Notes: generated by a model from the letters alone, not told the origin. A DNA stretch of 64,000 nucleotides from Gnetum montanum (GCA_015680685.1 MNCI01030560.1:1-64000), one strand, 5' to 3'; positions 34,097 to 46,315 are shown, counted from the first letter of the stretch. Translations and numbers: made by a program.

Positions 34097-35735
34097 GAAA
34101 CACCACTAATTTCAGCCTAACACTTTGAAATAAGAACAACTTAGAGCCTCTTGAGCTTTTGGGAGGAAAAAATTTAACCAAGGCATGTAACTCATGCTCG
34201 GCTTGTCAAGCTAGCTTGCCCTCAACGTGAGCAACTCCAACGACTTCAAGATCAAGTCAAAGATGGTTTAAATCTAAGGGTGCAAGTCATCCTCAAGGGT
34301 CACTATTGTCCACTTCAAGTTTCAGCATTCAAGAGTTCAAATTTCGGGCCAAATTGTACAAATTTTCTCACTCATGGTGAGGTCACACTAGCAGCGTGAG
34401 TCCAGCGTGACCAACACTAAGAGCCTCAAAATCGAGTTGAAATGTTTTTATTTCAAAGGTGCAAGTCATCCTCAGGGTTCATTGTTGATAACTTCAAGTC
34501 CCAGCCTCTAGAACTCTAGATTTCAAGTCCAAAATTGCAAAGTTTTTTTAGCTCACGCTGAGCTCACACTGGTAGTCTGAGTCCAGTGTGAGCTATCAAA
34601 AGTGGTTTAAAACAAGGCACATCCAAGCTTCATTTTTGATTTGCAGATCACTCTCAGGGTCAATCATAGCCAAGAAATTGTTGCACTCAAAGAATAGGCT
34701 TTAAAGATAAAAAAATTGATGTGAAATGTGTCATTTTCATCAAGTCACGCTGAGGTCATGTTGGCAGCGTGAGTACAGAGTGAATACTGATCATGCCCAG
34801 TCAAAAGCACACCAAACACACGCTAAGGACACACCAAGACAAAATAAACTCACTTGCATCAACATTCTGTAGCAGTCAATCCATGGATCAAGAAGTTCCA
34901 AGTGAGCTGGAGTCAATTTCTCTTATTGTACACTATCATTTTTGTAAATTTTCACAATTTGTGAGGTTGTCAAGCTCTTACGCTCCAAATTTTATGTGCT
35001 TCTATTGGCGTAAGGTAGCTTGTGTAAGCCAACACATGCTATAAGATACAGTGCATCTAGTCAAAAATGTAGCCCATCCACGTGCATCCAACTCACACAC
35101 AGCTGTCCATCAAACATGTGTCACATGATCCGTTTTCCTCTCATCTCTCAGCTGTTGATTCTATCCATGAATTCCATGCCCGAGCCTAGCCAAACCTTAT
35201 AAATACCCCATCCATTCACATAAACAGAGTTGGCAATTTTGAAGGTTGATGGCTTTGGAAGCATTGATTGGCAACTTTGGACGATTAGGCACACGTGACT
35301 CCCAGCATCCAAGCACCTATAAACACATCACCCCGGGGCTTAGCGCTTGACTTGCCATCCACACATGCAACTACGCTTTGACCGGTGCACATCTTTGTTA
35401 AGCAATAGAATACATTTCATTATTTCCTTCCATTTACATTGTTTGCTCTATTTATGCTTTGTTTACAATACAGTTCTGTATACGCTCTGTTTTGCATTTC
35501 GCACATCACTATTTACATTTCGTACGTCATCAGTTATAATAACCCTAACGCTAGCCATAGCTGATGATTAGGGAAGTCCTTGGCTGATTTGTGTGCAAAC
35601 CATCCAAGGCACTCTGCCTTTATTTTCCTTTTCTAGCTTGCCCTTACATGAAGGTAGGGTTGGCTGTGTCTCTCCAACAATCTTTCAGCGTTTTTTTCCC
35701 TTCCAGCCTCACGCCAATGATTTCAATCAGTCCAA
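34097..35735 (+). repeat. 5' LTR of element D
   Basis: About 1.64 kb. The last 1010 bp match 50745-51763. The first ~620 bp, including most of a 180-bp tandem array, have no counterpart beside the 3' copy, so either that copy lost its start or the LTR is shorter than drawn. The left edge rests on the TTGTC duplication, and the expected TG terminus is not obvious there. Open frames inside the LTR (for example 34793-35044) have no recognisable product. Confidence 0.7.
34281..34820 (+). repeat. Three tandem ~180-bp units in the D LTR, each with a CTCACGCTG/CAGCGTGAG hairpin
   Basis: Units begin with TGCAAGTCATCCTCA-like sequence at 34281, 34460 and 34642 (periods 179 and 182), with the tail of an earlier unit before 34281. 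Each unit ends in an inverted pair such as TCACGCTGAGGTCA...GCAGCGTGAGT. The homologous 3' LTR retains only the last hairpin segment (from about 50750). Confidence 0.78.
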
Positions 35736-35740
35736 TAAAT

Positions 35741-35757
35741 TAGCGCTAGAAGGAGGG
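35741..35757 (+). other. Primer-binding-site candidate of element D
   Basis: TAGCGCTAGAAGGAGGG lies 5-6 bp after the end of LTR homology. A one-base change from TGG to TAG at its start would explain the missing canonical beginning. The tRNA cannot be named from the sequence alone. Confidence 0.5.
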
Positions 35758-36091
35758 CCTGGCTTGTTTACCAGTCTTGTCAAAATGTTGATCACGCTAC
35801 CTTAAACACCGCGTAGACCAGGCGTTGAACCCAAGCTAAGCTTGCTTAAGCCTAGCTTGCTTAAGTTCACCCTAGTCTACTCAAGCTAAATTAATCAAGT
35901 GTACAAACCTTCAAATTCTCACCACTCACAACCTGCATCTTGGCAGATTCCTAGCTTGCTCATGCCAACTTGCTCAAGCTAGCTTGACAAGCCTGGTTAC
36001 TCATGCTCATCTTACTCATGCTGAGCCCAGTCACTCATGCTCAGCTTACTCACGTTGAGCCTAGTCACTCACACCTGGCTTACTCACGCTA

Positions 36092-38175
36092 CTATGGAAT
36101 CTTTCCAAATCAACACAACGATGCTGCAGATCTCTGACTTCAGGGCCGAGACCTCAAACCCTGTGACTGCAACAAAACCCATAACTACCATTGAAACGAT
36201 AAACCCTCAAGGGCCAACTTGCCTGTCACTTAGGCTACAGGGTAGGGACCCTACTTAGGCAATCCTCACACTAGAACAATATAATTTCATTTGTGTGAAG
36301 ATTCAAGCCAAATTGCCTATCAATTGCATAGAAAGAGAAGCAAAGCGAAACTATGAACTCATCTACAAGGGGGGTCGTGAGTTCACTCCCTCAACATTTG
36401 ATATAATCCCTCTTTTTGAGCCCCATGATCGACTCATATCTCAGCTTCTCATGATGAAGAATCAAACTTCAAAGCCACCTTTGATACAGCCTCAGAGCGA
36501 AGATGAGGAAGATGACTTTGTAGCCCAATCTGAGCATGGAGATTCATACCATACCGTCATTCCTCATGCCCATACAAACCCGTCATTCCAACCTTTCTTG
36601 GAAGAGACCATACTTCCTCCTTTATCCACGAACACTCGAGCACCGGCTTCTCTATAGGAAGTACCCACTTCCATTCCCACCTTCTCCAGGCCCAACATTT
36701 AATCTGATATGTCCATCTCCATCATACCTTCGCAAGTACAGTCCCAACAGCCCCCTCCTCAAACTAATGTAGGATCAGTTTTCTGACCTCAAGTAATTGG
36801 GATGCCATCAGTTATACTAGCTTCCACATCCACCCACTACATACCACAAGTACAAACCCATGGAGCACATCTGATTACTTCAGTCCAACATGTTCAGGGT
36901 GTCACCTTACAACTTGTAGCTGGGCAGTGGGTTTCACTAGCTGTCCAGCAACACCAACCCACTTACTACAGTGTACCACATCCTACAATTCTATCTTTGA
37001 ATGTTGCTCCAACACAACAACCGACAATCCAACAACCTCCCTTTCCACAAACAATGCAACAGTCGAATTACTATCAATCGCAATCCACTCAACCCACTGG
37101 TCTACCTACCATCCAAGAGTGGGCAGACACAAAAAAATGATGTACTCATTAACCGAGGAGTTAAAGTGCCTTAAAACTTCAAACGCTAAGGAAGTCAAGG
37201 TGTTGGACTTCTATCAAGATGTCCCAATCGACCCTTCAGTTCCACCATTAACCTTGCTAAAGGGAATCTCATTACCTTAACTAAACCAAGTACAATGGAG
37301 AGGGAGATCCAAACACCCATTTGGTAACATTTTGACTAGAGTGTCTATTGCTTCAAGTTTGGCCTCATGCAATTCTACGTGTATTTGCTATGTCCTTGAT
37401 AGGAAGAGCCTTAGACTGGTACCGAGCTTTACCCCATAACTTCATATCCTCTTTGGAGGATTTGTTACATTAGTTCATTACCCGTTTTAAATACAATTTA
37501 AAGCCTAAAGCCACACTAGATGGTCTGATTCAGATTAAACAAGCGTCGTTAGATCCAGTACAAAAATTTATCCAAAGGTGGAGTGCAACCCTGAATGAAC
37601 TTCATGAGCCCATACTTGAGACATACTTTCTTACCATTCTTAAAGCTGCCGTGAATGACTTCGTTAAATCAAAACTTTATTAGTTGAGTGCTCGTACTTT
37701 GAGTCAAGCATTCACACAAATCAAGAACATAGAAGAGGCGTCTCAATCAAGTAACGACTCGGCTTACTTATCCTTTAAGAGCCAACATATGAAGAAAGAT
37801 AAGGATAAATCCAAAATGATGGTAGCAGCAGTGGCTAAGATGGCTTGACCAAACAATTCAGGATAGAGAGGAAAACAACCCACTACTCCAACCAGCCATG
37901 AAAGAAACACATCTATGCCTACACCTGAATCTTCCTTAACAAAAATCACAAACATGGGTTCCACTCGTACATTTGAACGAAAAGATCCTACTCAATACAA
38001 ACCTTTACTTATGAGGCCTTCACACTTATTAGATCAACTTCTAAAGGCCAGGTTAATTCAACACAAACAAATGTCCCCCACAACATCCCAAAAACATGAT
38101 CGATTTTGTGAGTTGGCTAAAAACCTAGCTTTAGCAATAGCCAATGAGCCCCTGTTCCAAGAGGCTTTAGGTTAG
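36092..38175 (+). pseudogene. gag region of element D (degenerate)
   Basis: It begins with MESFQINTTMLQISDFRAE. A Pro/Gln/Thr-rich segment (36295-37140) follows with several in-frame stops. The gag core, in shifting frames, spans 37280-37850, with GRALDWYRALPHNF near 37400-37450 and the string QASLDPVQKFIQRWS near 37550. The part at 37915-38175 continues toward the protease. No zinc knuckle was seen. Stops such as TAG at 37681-37683 break the frame. It would form the particle shell. Confidence 0.65.
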
Positions 38176-39086
38176 ATAGGTTTTGAAAATCTCACTAATG
38201 GTGTGGGCATAGAACTGACTACTGTTTCACCTTAAAAAAAAATATACAATGCATGATTGATAGGGGTGAAATAGTATTTGACGAGGTAAACCCAGTAAAG
38301 CCCCAAAACCAATCCATGGGGGTCTACAAGGATCCTCTCAATACTAATGATGCACCATATGTGATTAACACTATCCATGTGGAGAATGGACAAGGCATCC
38401 CCAAAAAACCTTTTGTAATTCATAGGCCTTCTAAAACTACATCTACACCAATGCCTCCCCAAACCCCTTTCGTCATATGCACATCCTCCGCATCACAAAA
38501 GCCATTTGTCGTCCGCATACCTCCTTCTATTGCAATGACAACCACACCATCAGAAAATCGACCCACTCCCTTTGTGATCCGGGTGCCAAAACACCCCGAC
38601 ATGCAACCCCCTATCGTTCCCCTGTGACCCCTGTGAGAATGCCTTGCTAACAGGCTGACAAGAGAGTGCCTAGAAAGGGAACATCATGAGCACAAATTAG
38701 GATCACCAAAGCCCATACCGCTAAATGTTATTCCTATGGTTCCACCCACCAATGAGCCTAGCACAAGTCATCAAGATACAAATACTTGTACTCCCAGTGT
38801 CCCAACCTCAACATCCCTAGTTGCTAACACAAGAATCCCTCCACGAGAGATACGAATGTTGGATCAAATGGACCAAGTCTCCACAGACAAGTGTGCCCCA
38901 AATGGTAAGGATCTAGTGAATGCATTGACCCAAGTCACACAAGCTTTGAAATAAAAGAACACCTCCTTAAGCCTGTACGATCTAGTAATGACCTCACTGG
39001 TACATAGGGAAGCTCTTGTGCATATGTTGACTTCAATTCCTATTAGTTAGGACCTTCTCACAGATGAGCCATCTATCTATGTAGTA
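38176..39086 (+). pseudogene. Gag-protease linker of element D with PFVI repeats
   Basis: The open part at 38253-38627 is Pro/Thr-rich and contains four spaced copies of a K/T-P-F-V-(I/V) motif (KPFVIHRP, TPFVICTS, KPFVVRIP, TPFVIRVP). A second frame at 38736-38954 is Ser/Thr/Pro-rich. There is no recognised enzyme domain. Because it lies directly before the protease, I read it as the C-terminal part of Gag or an unstructured linker. Confidence 0.5.
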
Positions 39087-39584
39087 TTGTTCCCACAACC
39101 TCAAGAATCAAGGCCCACATCCCTAGAGTTTCATGCCAATGATATTAAGCGAGATGAGAAAACTGGAGAAGTCACTACAACGCCCATGTTCATAACAATA
39201 CAAGTCAACCACTTCAAGATACGTAGGATGCATGCCGATGATGGTGTAGCAACAAACGTAATACCCTTTCCTATCATCGAAAAACTAGGTCTTACAGAGA
39301 AAATATGGCCTACAACATCTTTTTCAAAATCCTTCAGTGGTTCTCGTGTCGTGGTAAAAGGCATGCTTACCTTGGATTTCGTATTAGGGGACCAGTTCCC
39401 CACATCGGCTAAATTCGTGGTGGCTGATGAAATGCTAAGGTTCAATCTGATTTTAGGAAGACCTTGGCTAGCTCAACTTAGAGTCGTATCCTCACCAATC
39501 CATCAAGAAATGCACCTACCTTATGAGGGCAGTGAAATTATCATACATGGGGACACGAAAACATCGCTCACTTGCTTGCACTAG
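39087..39584 (+). pseudogene. Aspartic protease of element D
   Basis: A 165-codon open frame has the active-site string A-D-D-G-V-A-T-N-V-I-P (39235-39270), the D-x-G form used by many plant gypsy proteases, and then the C-terminal motif LILGRPWL. It ends at 39584. The domain looks complete, but it is cut off from gag by stops and separated from the RT by about 6.8 kb. Confidence 0.8.
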
Positions 39585-39878
39585 GGAATGGATCAAGGGT
39601 TGGAGGTTGAGTTCTCTGAGCCTAAACAAGAAAACATGAGCACACTTTAAGACATGAACCAACCATTAACTCATGCTCCTACTAAAACTAAGAAAGCACT
39701 AGACGACACAGACATAGGAGCCATTCCCGCTAATGTCTCTTGGTTAGAGCTACCTTTTAACATCTCCAGTGAAAGGGAAGGGGAGTACAAGATCGTACCT
39801 ACATGTCCTACCCCTCACATCAAACTACAAAAAATTAAGAAAACTCAATAAATAGAGAAAAATACTAAGTATTCAAAA

Positions 39879-40110
39879 TGATGTTAAACTACCAACCGTC
39901 CAATACGATGTTAAATTGCCAGCAAACATCCGCAATGACATTAAACTAGCCACGGTCAGAAATGGCCGGTTCCTTTTGAGTTTCCCAAAATCATTATCGT
40001 CGTTGGCCCACTATGTCCTAAAACTAGTATTCCCTCATTCTTTTCTTTCAACATAGATACAAGTCCACCATAACTTTAAACTGATGTGCATGGCCCGAAA
40101 TAGCCTTAAA
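39879..40110 (+). repeat. Short degenerate TAAACTA repeats after the D protease
   Basis: Units like GATGTTAAACTACC, GATGTTAAATTGCC and ATGACATTAAACTAGCC follow each other at about 29-bp steps, with a further unit near 40100. The same motif appears just before the RT (46225-46315) and after integrase (49905-50230). Confidence 0.65.
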
Positions 40111-40508
40111 CTAGAGCTTAGTAAGTCGCAAGTTTACAAACTTTCATTACATTTTGTCAAATTTTCATTTACATGTTACAAGCTGCAATTTTAATCCATG
40201 CATTATCGCTACGTTTCTTTTTACAAATATTTGCTTTACGTTTTGTCTTATATTTTGGAATCTCATTTTACATTCAGCCACACACGTATATTCACAATAC
40301 ACCTGAGAAAAAAAGAAAAAAACAACGAAAAAAATAAAAAGAGAAAACATATAAAAATAAATAAATATTGAACGCCAATATGGTAATAAACTTCTAACAC
40401 ATTATGCCATGATTAGATCCATATCATTACATCTGCCCATCATATATTTCCACCAAACATCCAAAAAATCCAAAACATTTAGTTGCTAAGGCTAGGCCAA
40501 CAATTAGC

Positions 40509-43500
40509 TCATACATCAGTACTAGGAGGGGGCTGGCCCCCAAAATCCTCCTCACCATTTGCTCTCACTACACTAGGGCTAGCCTCATCATTATTAGGTC
40601 CCTACAACAGAACAAAAAAAATAGGTAAGCATAACAAAACAACTCATAAATACAAAACCTGGAAGAAAAAGTAACACTAACACTAAAAATAACAAAACCA
40701 TACAAAAGTAAGCACCATAATAAAACACTCACAAGTAAGGAGGGCCTTAGGCTAGCCTCCAAGCACAATAGAATCTCCTCCTTGGGCATATTTTCCCAAT
40801 CCTCCTCTAGGCCAAGATCAATGCCAGCCAAGGTCTTACCCTTGTCCACCAAGGCCCAGGTAGGGCGCTCAAGAGAGAACATGCCTATCGAAGCCTCCCC
40901 AAAGGTGGTGGTAATGGTTCTCTCGGGAGATCCTTCCACTTTAGTGCACTCATCAAACCTATCGTAAGCAGGATGCAAGCCTAGTCCATCAATGAACATT
41001 TCCATCTAGCTATGTTTAATTGATTCCTCTTTTAACCATTTCTTATACTAGTGCTTGTGATTCTTTTGATCTTGAACCCACTTATGTACTTTAGCAGCAA
41101 ATTATTTCCAATCATGACATTTCCTGTTCAGCAAATCCATCTGTGACCTTTGTTTGGCTAAATCCCGTGTCGCCTGTACTTTGCTGTTCAAAACTATTCA
41201 GTAACTCGCATAGGTGATTTCAGACGTGCGTCAAGTACTATCACCAGATAGCCTAGTAGTACCAAAATCATAATAGGATTGGAGATCCCTCTTCTTCTCT
41301 CACTCCTTTGCCAATGTTTCCTTCAATGAGTGCACCTCGTCCCATAGGTACTCAAATGAATGCCTACAAGTCTAGAGGGACTTAGTGTTTTGTACGACGC
41401 AACCAGAAACTACATCGTAAACCTTTCTAGGGACTTGTTCAATATTCCTTGGCAATTTAGGAAGGGCATCAATATGAGTAGCCTTAGAAGGATCCCATTG
41501 AAGCTTGGCACCTGCAAGTATAAGTACCGCACACATGAATCAGCTGTAATTAAGAATGAACGTAAAGAAACACAATAAACCCAGACACTTACCACAATAC
41601 GTAACATACACATACCTAGTTCTGGATGTGCTTGTTGTAGACGAGTGACTATATCATTAATGATGCCCATGATGAAGTCCATTTTATTAGGCATTTCAAG
41701 CCATGGCCTTAGCTGATTAGTAGTTGTTAGACAAGCATTGGAGGTCACCTCAATCGGGGCCTATGCCCTCAACACCTCTACCTGGGATGTATGCGCCTTA
41801 GAAACCTCAACATCTACCTCTGGTGCTAGAAATAATCAAGAAAATAAAAAAAACAACACATAAAAGTTAAAGGGTACAAACTATGGATCGAGCTAAAAGT
41901 AACATACCAAAAGCCCTTTGCTGGTCAGCTTGGGTAGATCACCAAGGTGCAAGGACCCATCGAAGAAATCGTCGAATACACCCCTCTCATCGCTTGAATG
42001 CCTAAGTGCATCCAAAGCCTCATCAAGCTTCGTATCCATGATGCTCGTTACATCTTCTTCTTGCGAGACAGGGAGTTCCTCTATTGCTTCTTCCCTCTCT
42101 TTTTCTTCTTCCTCTGGCCCTATGACGACCACTTCTGGTTCAATCATTGGGGCTAAGGCTTCTCTTTCCCTCTTGGGGCTTTCCTCTGATAATACCAATA
42201 TTCTAGAATTAGCATGACATAGTACATACATACATTTAATAAACATATATATAACAATAAAATAAAATAAGAAAACACTTACCCTCCATTGGCAATACAA
42301 AGCGAATCCTCTTCACTCTTGGTGGTCTCACCTTCAGAGCAAGCTCCCTTGGGCATTTAGCTCTCTTCACCTTTGCCTTAGATCTCCCAATAGTCTCATG
42401 AATCAAATGTTCAGCTCTCTTGGGAGATGTGTGCAGTCTAGGTGGTTCCAATCCGAAGCTATCACGAGAATGATGGGAATGACTAGCTGCACCCCCAGTA
42501 GTAATGGACACTGACTCGTCAATGCCTTCAGGTGGGTCTTGAGATCTAGTAGTACTAAAAAAATGGCGAATCTAGGGGTGAGATAACTATGAACGATCCC
42601 TCAAAATATAACGGTTATCACCATAAACTACTAGGAACTCAACAAACCTACGTAGGTAACCCGTGAAGAAGGCGAATATGAAATGGGACTTGACGTTAGT
42701 GTTCGAGCGTAATCTAACGATCTCTCCACGAAAGCTAGACCAAAGAAATTATGCCAAGTTATAACACATGCTCATCTTTAGGACTGCATGTATGATATGT
42801 GTGGACTCGATCCCAAGGTTTCTTCTTTGAGAAAGAGATTTAGGGAATGCCCATGCCCGAAAGAGGGGATACAAGAAGTTCACCTCCATTGATCATCTCA
42901 CATGGAAAAACCTTTGGGACCCCAAGAAACACCTAACCAATCTTCAAGTTCCTTCATGATTTGGCTTTCTTTAGTCGCTTTATCTATTGCCACTCTAGCG
43001 CCATCCATAGGCACGCCAAAGAGATCAAAAAGGAACTTAGCAGTTAAATGGAAAGACACCTTGACTCCTCGAACCTACATAGAGAAATGAGAAGCATCGT
43101 CGCAAAAAGAATCAACAATGTTAACCATTTCAATAGCTAGGATATTAGGAGTCAGAGTAGTGAACAAGTCCATCAAACCCGCATGAGTAAGATGGCTGTT
43201 GATTAACTCAGAGGCCTTCGTCTGCAACCATTGTTGCGACTATTTTGTCTCTCCATACTTCATGAAAAGAGTGGCCTTAGTACGCCTTGATACGATAGTA
43301 ACTTCATTAGAAGAGATGACGGTTGTAGGAAAAACATAGAGCGAAAGGTTAAAAACATAGTACACGATGATGTAACAAAGAGAAAATGGAGGCTAGAATG
43401 TGATCAATTACCATCAGTAAATGGCGTAGGCAGATTAGGTGCAGGATCAATTCTCTGAGGAAAAATTGGCCCATTGGAGGACCAATCCTCATGCAACCAA

Positions 43501-44217
43501 TCACGAACTTGACATCATTTAAAAGCCCTTGAAAATTGCCTATGGTAGTCAACAATAGCACCTCTTGTCTGGTCTAGTACCACAACATGAAGAGTGGGGC
43601 CCACCATGAATGCCTCCAATGCTGTGCGCACTAAGGCAAGCCCACTGTCATCATCATGCATCCCATTCTCATAGAAACGAGGCCTGCATAGAAGAAGAAT
43701 ATTTATGCATAGACAATGATATAATTTTGAAAGAATCAAAAGTTAAGGAAGGCAAAAAAGAGCATACCTGTCCACTCTATACATTGTCCCAGGTGGGTTC
43801 TGGAACAACGTGTGAAGATGGAAAGCTAGAAAAAATGTGCTACTGCTGCTATAATGGCTACAGGTAGGTAATTCCCATACACGAGCCAAAGGATGAGTAG
43901 ATGTAGGACCCTTGGGAGGGCCTCCCTCTACTGTAAAATGTCCCTTTTTTATGTCAGTAATAAAGACAAGCATGTATTGTGTAGATCCAGGCAACATTGT
44001 CTCAACCATATCACGGGCCAACTGCTCATTTAAATGAGACCATATAACTACATTGAAACTTTGTAAAATAAATGATAAAAATGCACCAACATTAGGATGG
44101 AACCATATCACATGAGGCCCAATACGCATATCATAAGGAGGTACGTCCGGTCCAAAGGGGCCAAACCAAGCAAGTACACCAACAAGTTCAACCACGAGAA
44201 GGGAGGGTTTAGGCCCC
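40509..44217 (-). pseudogene. Spliced antisense gene inside element D: HAD (FCP1/NIF-like) + plant-transposon-protein-like + coiled coil
   Basis: Exons deduced: 44217-43768; 43683-43412; about 43330-42283; 42185-41908; 41825-41616; 41511-40733; 40601-40509 (stop TGA). Intron ends fit GT-AG, with donors such as GTAAGTG, GTATGC and GTGAGTG and acceptors TATGCAG, CTTGCAG and GTTGTAG. Junctions at 43768/43683, 42283/42185, 41616/41511 and 40733/40601 keep the frame. Exons 1-2 resemble FCP1/NIF-type HAD phosphatases: LLVVELVGVL, HPNVGAFLSF...FNVVIWS, HPLARVWE, then TFFLAF...QNPPGT. Exon 3 has VRGVKVSFHLTAKFL...FGVPMDG, like the plant-transposon-protein domain. Exon 4 is acidic and exon 6 is coiled-coil-like. 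No true start is seen; an acceptor precedes exon 1, so an upstream exon is likely. There are several stops, a shift near 42880 and a damaged acceptor near 43335. Whether it was captured from the host or is a native antisense ORF is open. Confidence 0.68.
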
Positions 44218-46224
44218 CTGCATACAGCCAAAACCTTAGGTAAGTAAAGAGATCAAGTGCTCAAAATAATATGAAATCACATAAACCAAAACACACATAA
44301 ATAATATTTAAATACATAGCCTCACCCCATGAGACAAGGATACTAATATTTATTTGTTGTATTTTATGCTTGCTGGGGGACATCGAAATCTCTTACATTC
44401 TATGTTTATTGCAAGCAACATAAAATGAACACACAATTACAAAAATAGGAACATCCATAGGTTCGACATAAATGTAGGAATGTAGAAACATATTTAATTC
44501 ATCTATCCAAACAAGAAAACAATAAACATTGTAGACATAAACTCCAACAAAGAGTAAAGATTTCAGCAAACAATTTGCATCTTCGCATTTTTACACAGGC
44601 CAAGCGTGCTCACATTACTAGCAAATACACCAAGATTTGAGACATAAAACTCGTTGAAAATCAATTGCTACTTTCTCTTAAACATAGAAGACATGGCTCA
44701 CCTCACGGTAGACATTGAACTTTAAAGATCTCCCCATGGTTGATCAATTTTCTTAATACTCAAAACTTGGCAAAAACTGGGATCGCCATGGCCTGTATAC
44801 AGAACAATTAAAAAATAAAGCTCGACGAAAGAAAACGCCACATATGAGAAGCCCATGCTGCATGCTCACACTGGGCATGCCCTATTCGGCAAAACATAGA
44901 CTCTCATTGGCCCCTGCGGTCATGTGTAGTGCACGTTGGTAATGAGTTCATCGTGGTGTTTGCCCTCAACACAAGACATTTTCGCAAGTGCAACATTCAA
45001 GCAGTTGTAGCAAAATCACAAAAGAAAGGCTCTTAAGCAGCTGAGCTGAAGAGAAATGACCAGGAATTACAGATCGATCAGGAAAATATCAAATTGCTTC
45101 CAATCGGAACAATGACTGTGAACGATTCCCTCTAAGCTAACTCACATTGCGATCTTCCCTGGGAACTCATGAAGAGCATTACCTACAACTCACGCTGCAT
45201 GCTCACACTGAGCTTGCCTAAAACTCTTGCCCTGGCAGCTCATGCTAAGCTTGCCTTGAAACTCACGCTGGGCACTCACGCCTTGGAAACTCACGCCTTA
45301 GAGCTCACGTTGGGTGTGCCCTAGTCAGCAAAACAAAAACTCTCACTGACCCTTATTGGACCGCGTAACAACCAAAAATATGGTAGGACATAAACCTCAG
45401 TACAGGCCCTGATGCCCCAAAAATGCAGTAATAAAACATAGCAAACGATCCTAATCCAATGCAGCAGAGAAACCCCAAAAATCATAGAAAACGGCAACCA
45501 TGAGAGACCATGCTACCCAAACTAACGTTGTGCACAAAATGCTAGAGATAAATAAGAGGAAAAAAACCTACTTGCGTAGACCTCCATCCCATGCTGGAAT
45601 TCTGGCATGAGGGAGATGCTGGAGTAGCTGTTCACTCTCCTCCATGAACACCAGATTCTCTTGCCTCTTCCCTTTTCCTTGGCTTGCTTTACCTTTGCCC
45701 TTCATGGCTGCCCTGTAACTCACGCTGCGGCTCACGCTGCACTCTCTTGCTCACGCTCTCACATACACAAACTCATGCTAGCACAAATGATACCCCTTTA
45801 CCAAAAAATCCCCTTTTTAACTCCCATCTTCATTTCCATTTTGTTTATTCATTTTATTTTTGTTTATTTGGTTTATTTATTTTAGTAATTTATCATGCTT
45901 CAGGGTTAACGTTTGCTTCCATATTGTTATTTACATAATATTTGTGTCATTCTTACATAGTATCCCTCATTATTTCATTCTTTGGAGATAAAGTCAAAAT
46001 ATTAAAGATGGAAAAAATAAAATAAAGGGGGAAGGAAGAAGGGTTAAAATCAAAACAAAATGATGGAAGAAAAAAAGAAAAGAAAAAAATATAGAAAAAA
46101 TATAAAAATATATATATAACGACGTGCATAAAAATTCATTAGACTATAAATTTATTGTTTAGAAATTAGCAATGCTTGGTACGCTCATTCATGATACAAC
46201 GTGACATGAATATTATCAATCCAG
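44218..46224. other. Non-coding stretch between the antisense gene and the RT of element D
   Basis: No gene is supported. It should hold the missing first exon and promoter of the antisense gene. The part 44860-45770 is packed with ACTCACGCTG / CTCATGCTG motifs like those in the D LTR and leader, which shows it belongs to element D. An A-rich low-complexity run lies at 46000-46125. Two overlapping plus-strand frames at 45661-45938 have no recognisable product. Confidence 0.55.
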
Positions 46225-46315
46225 TATGGCTTAAAACTGCCATGGATGGCCCGGTATGGCCTAAAACTATCATGTGGTCCAGGTATGACACTAAACTACC
46301 ACTATGATCCTCAAT
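46225..46315 (+). repeat. Short TAAAACT repeats before the D reverse transcriptase
   Basis: TATGGCTTAAAACTGCC, TATGGCCTAAAACTATC and TATGACACTAAACTACC are spaced by 30 and 31 bp. They match the arrays at 39879-40110 and 49905-50230. Confidence 0.7.

Noticed and set aside
34793-35805. Several plus-strand open frames in the D LTR, repeated at 50814-51745
   Set aside because: They occur in both LTRs because the LTRs are duplicates. They have no domain, and the frames differ between copies.
44700-44745. Possible first exon of the antisense gene (Met-Gly-Arg-Ser-Leu..., donor GAG/GTGAGC)
   Set aside because: The start and donor look plausible, but the codon phase does not fit the acceptor at 44217, so it was not included.
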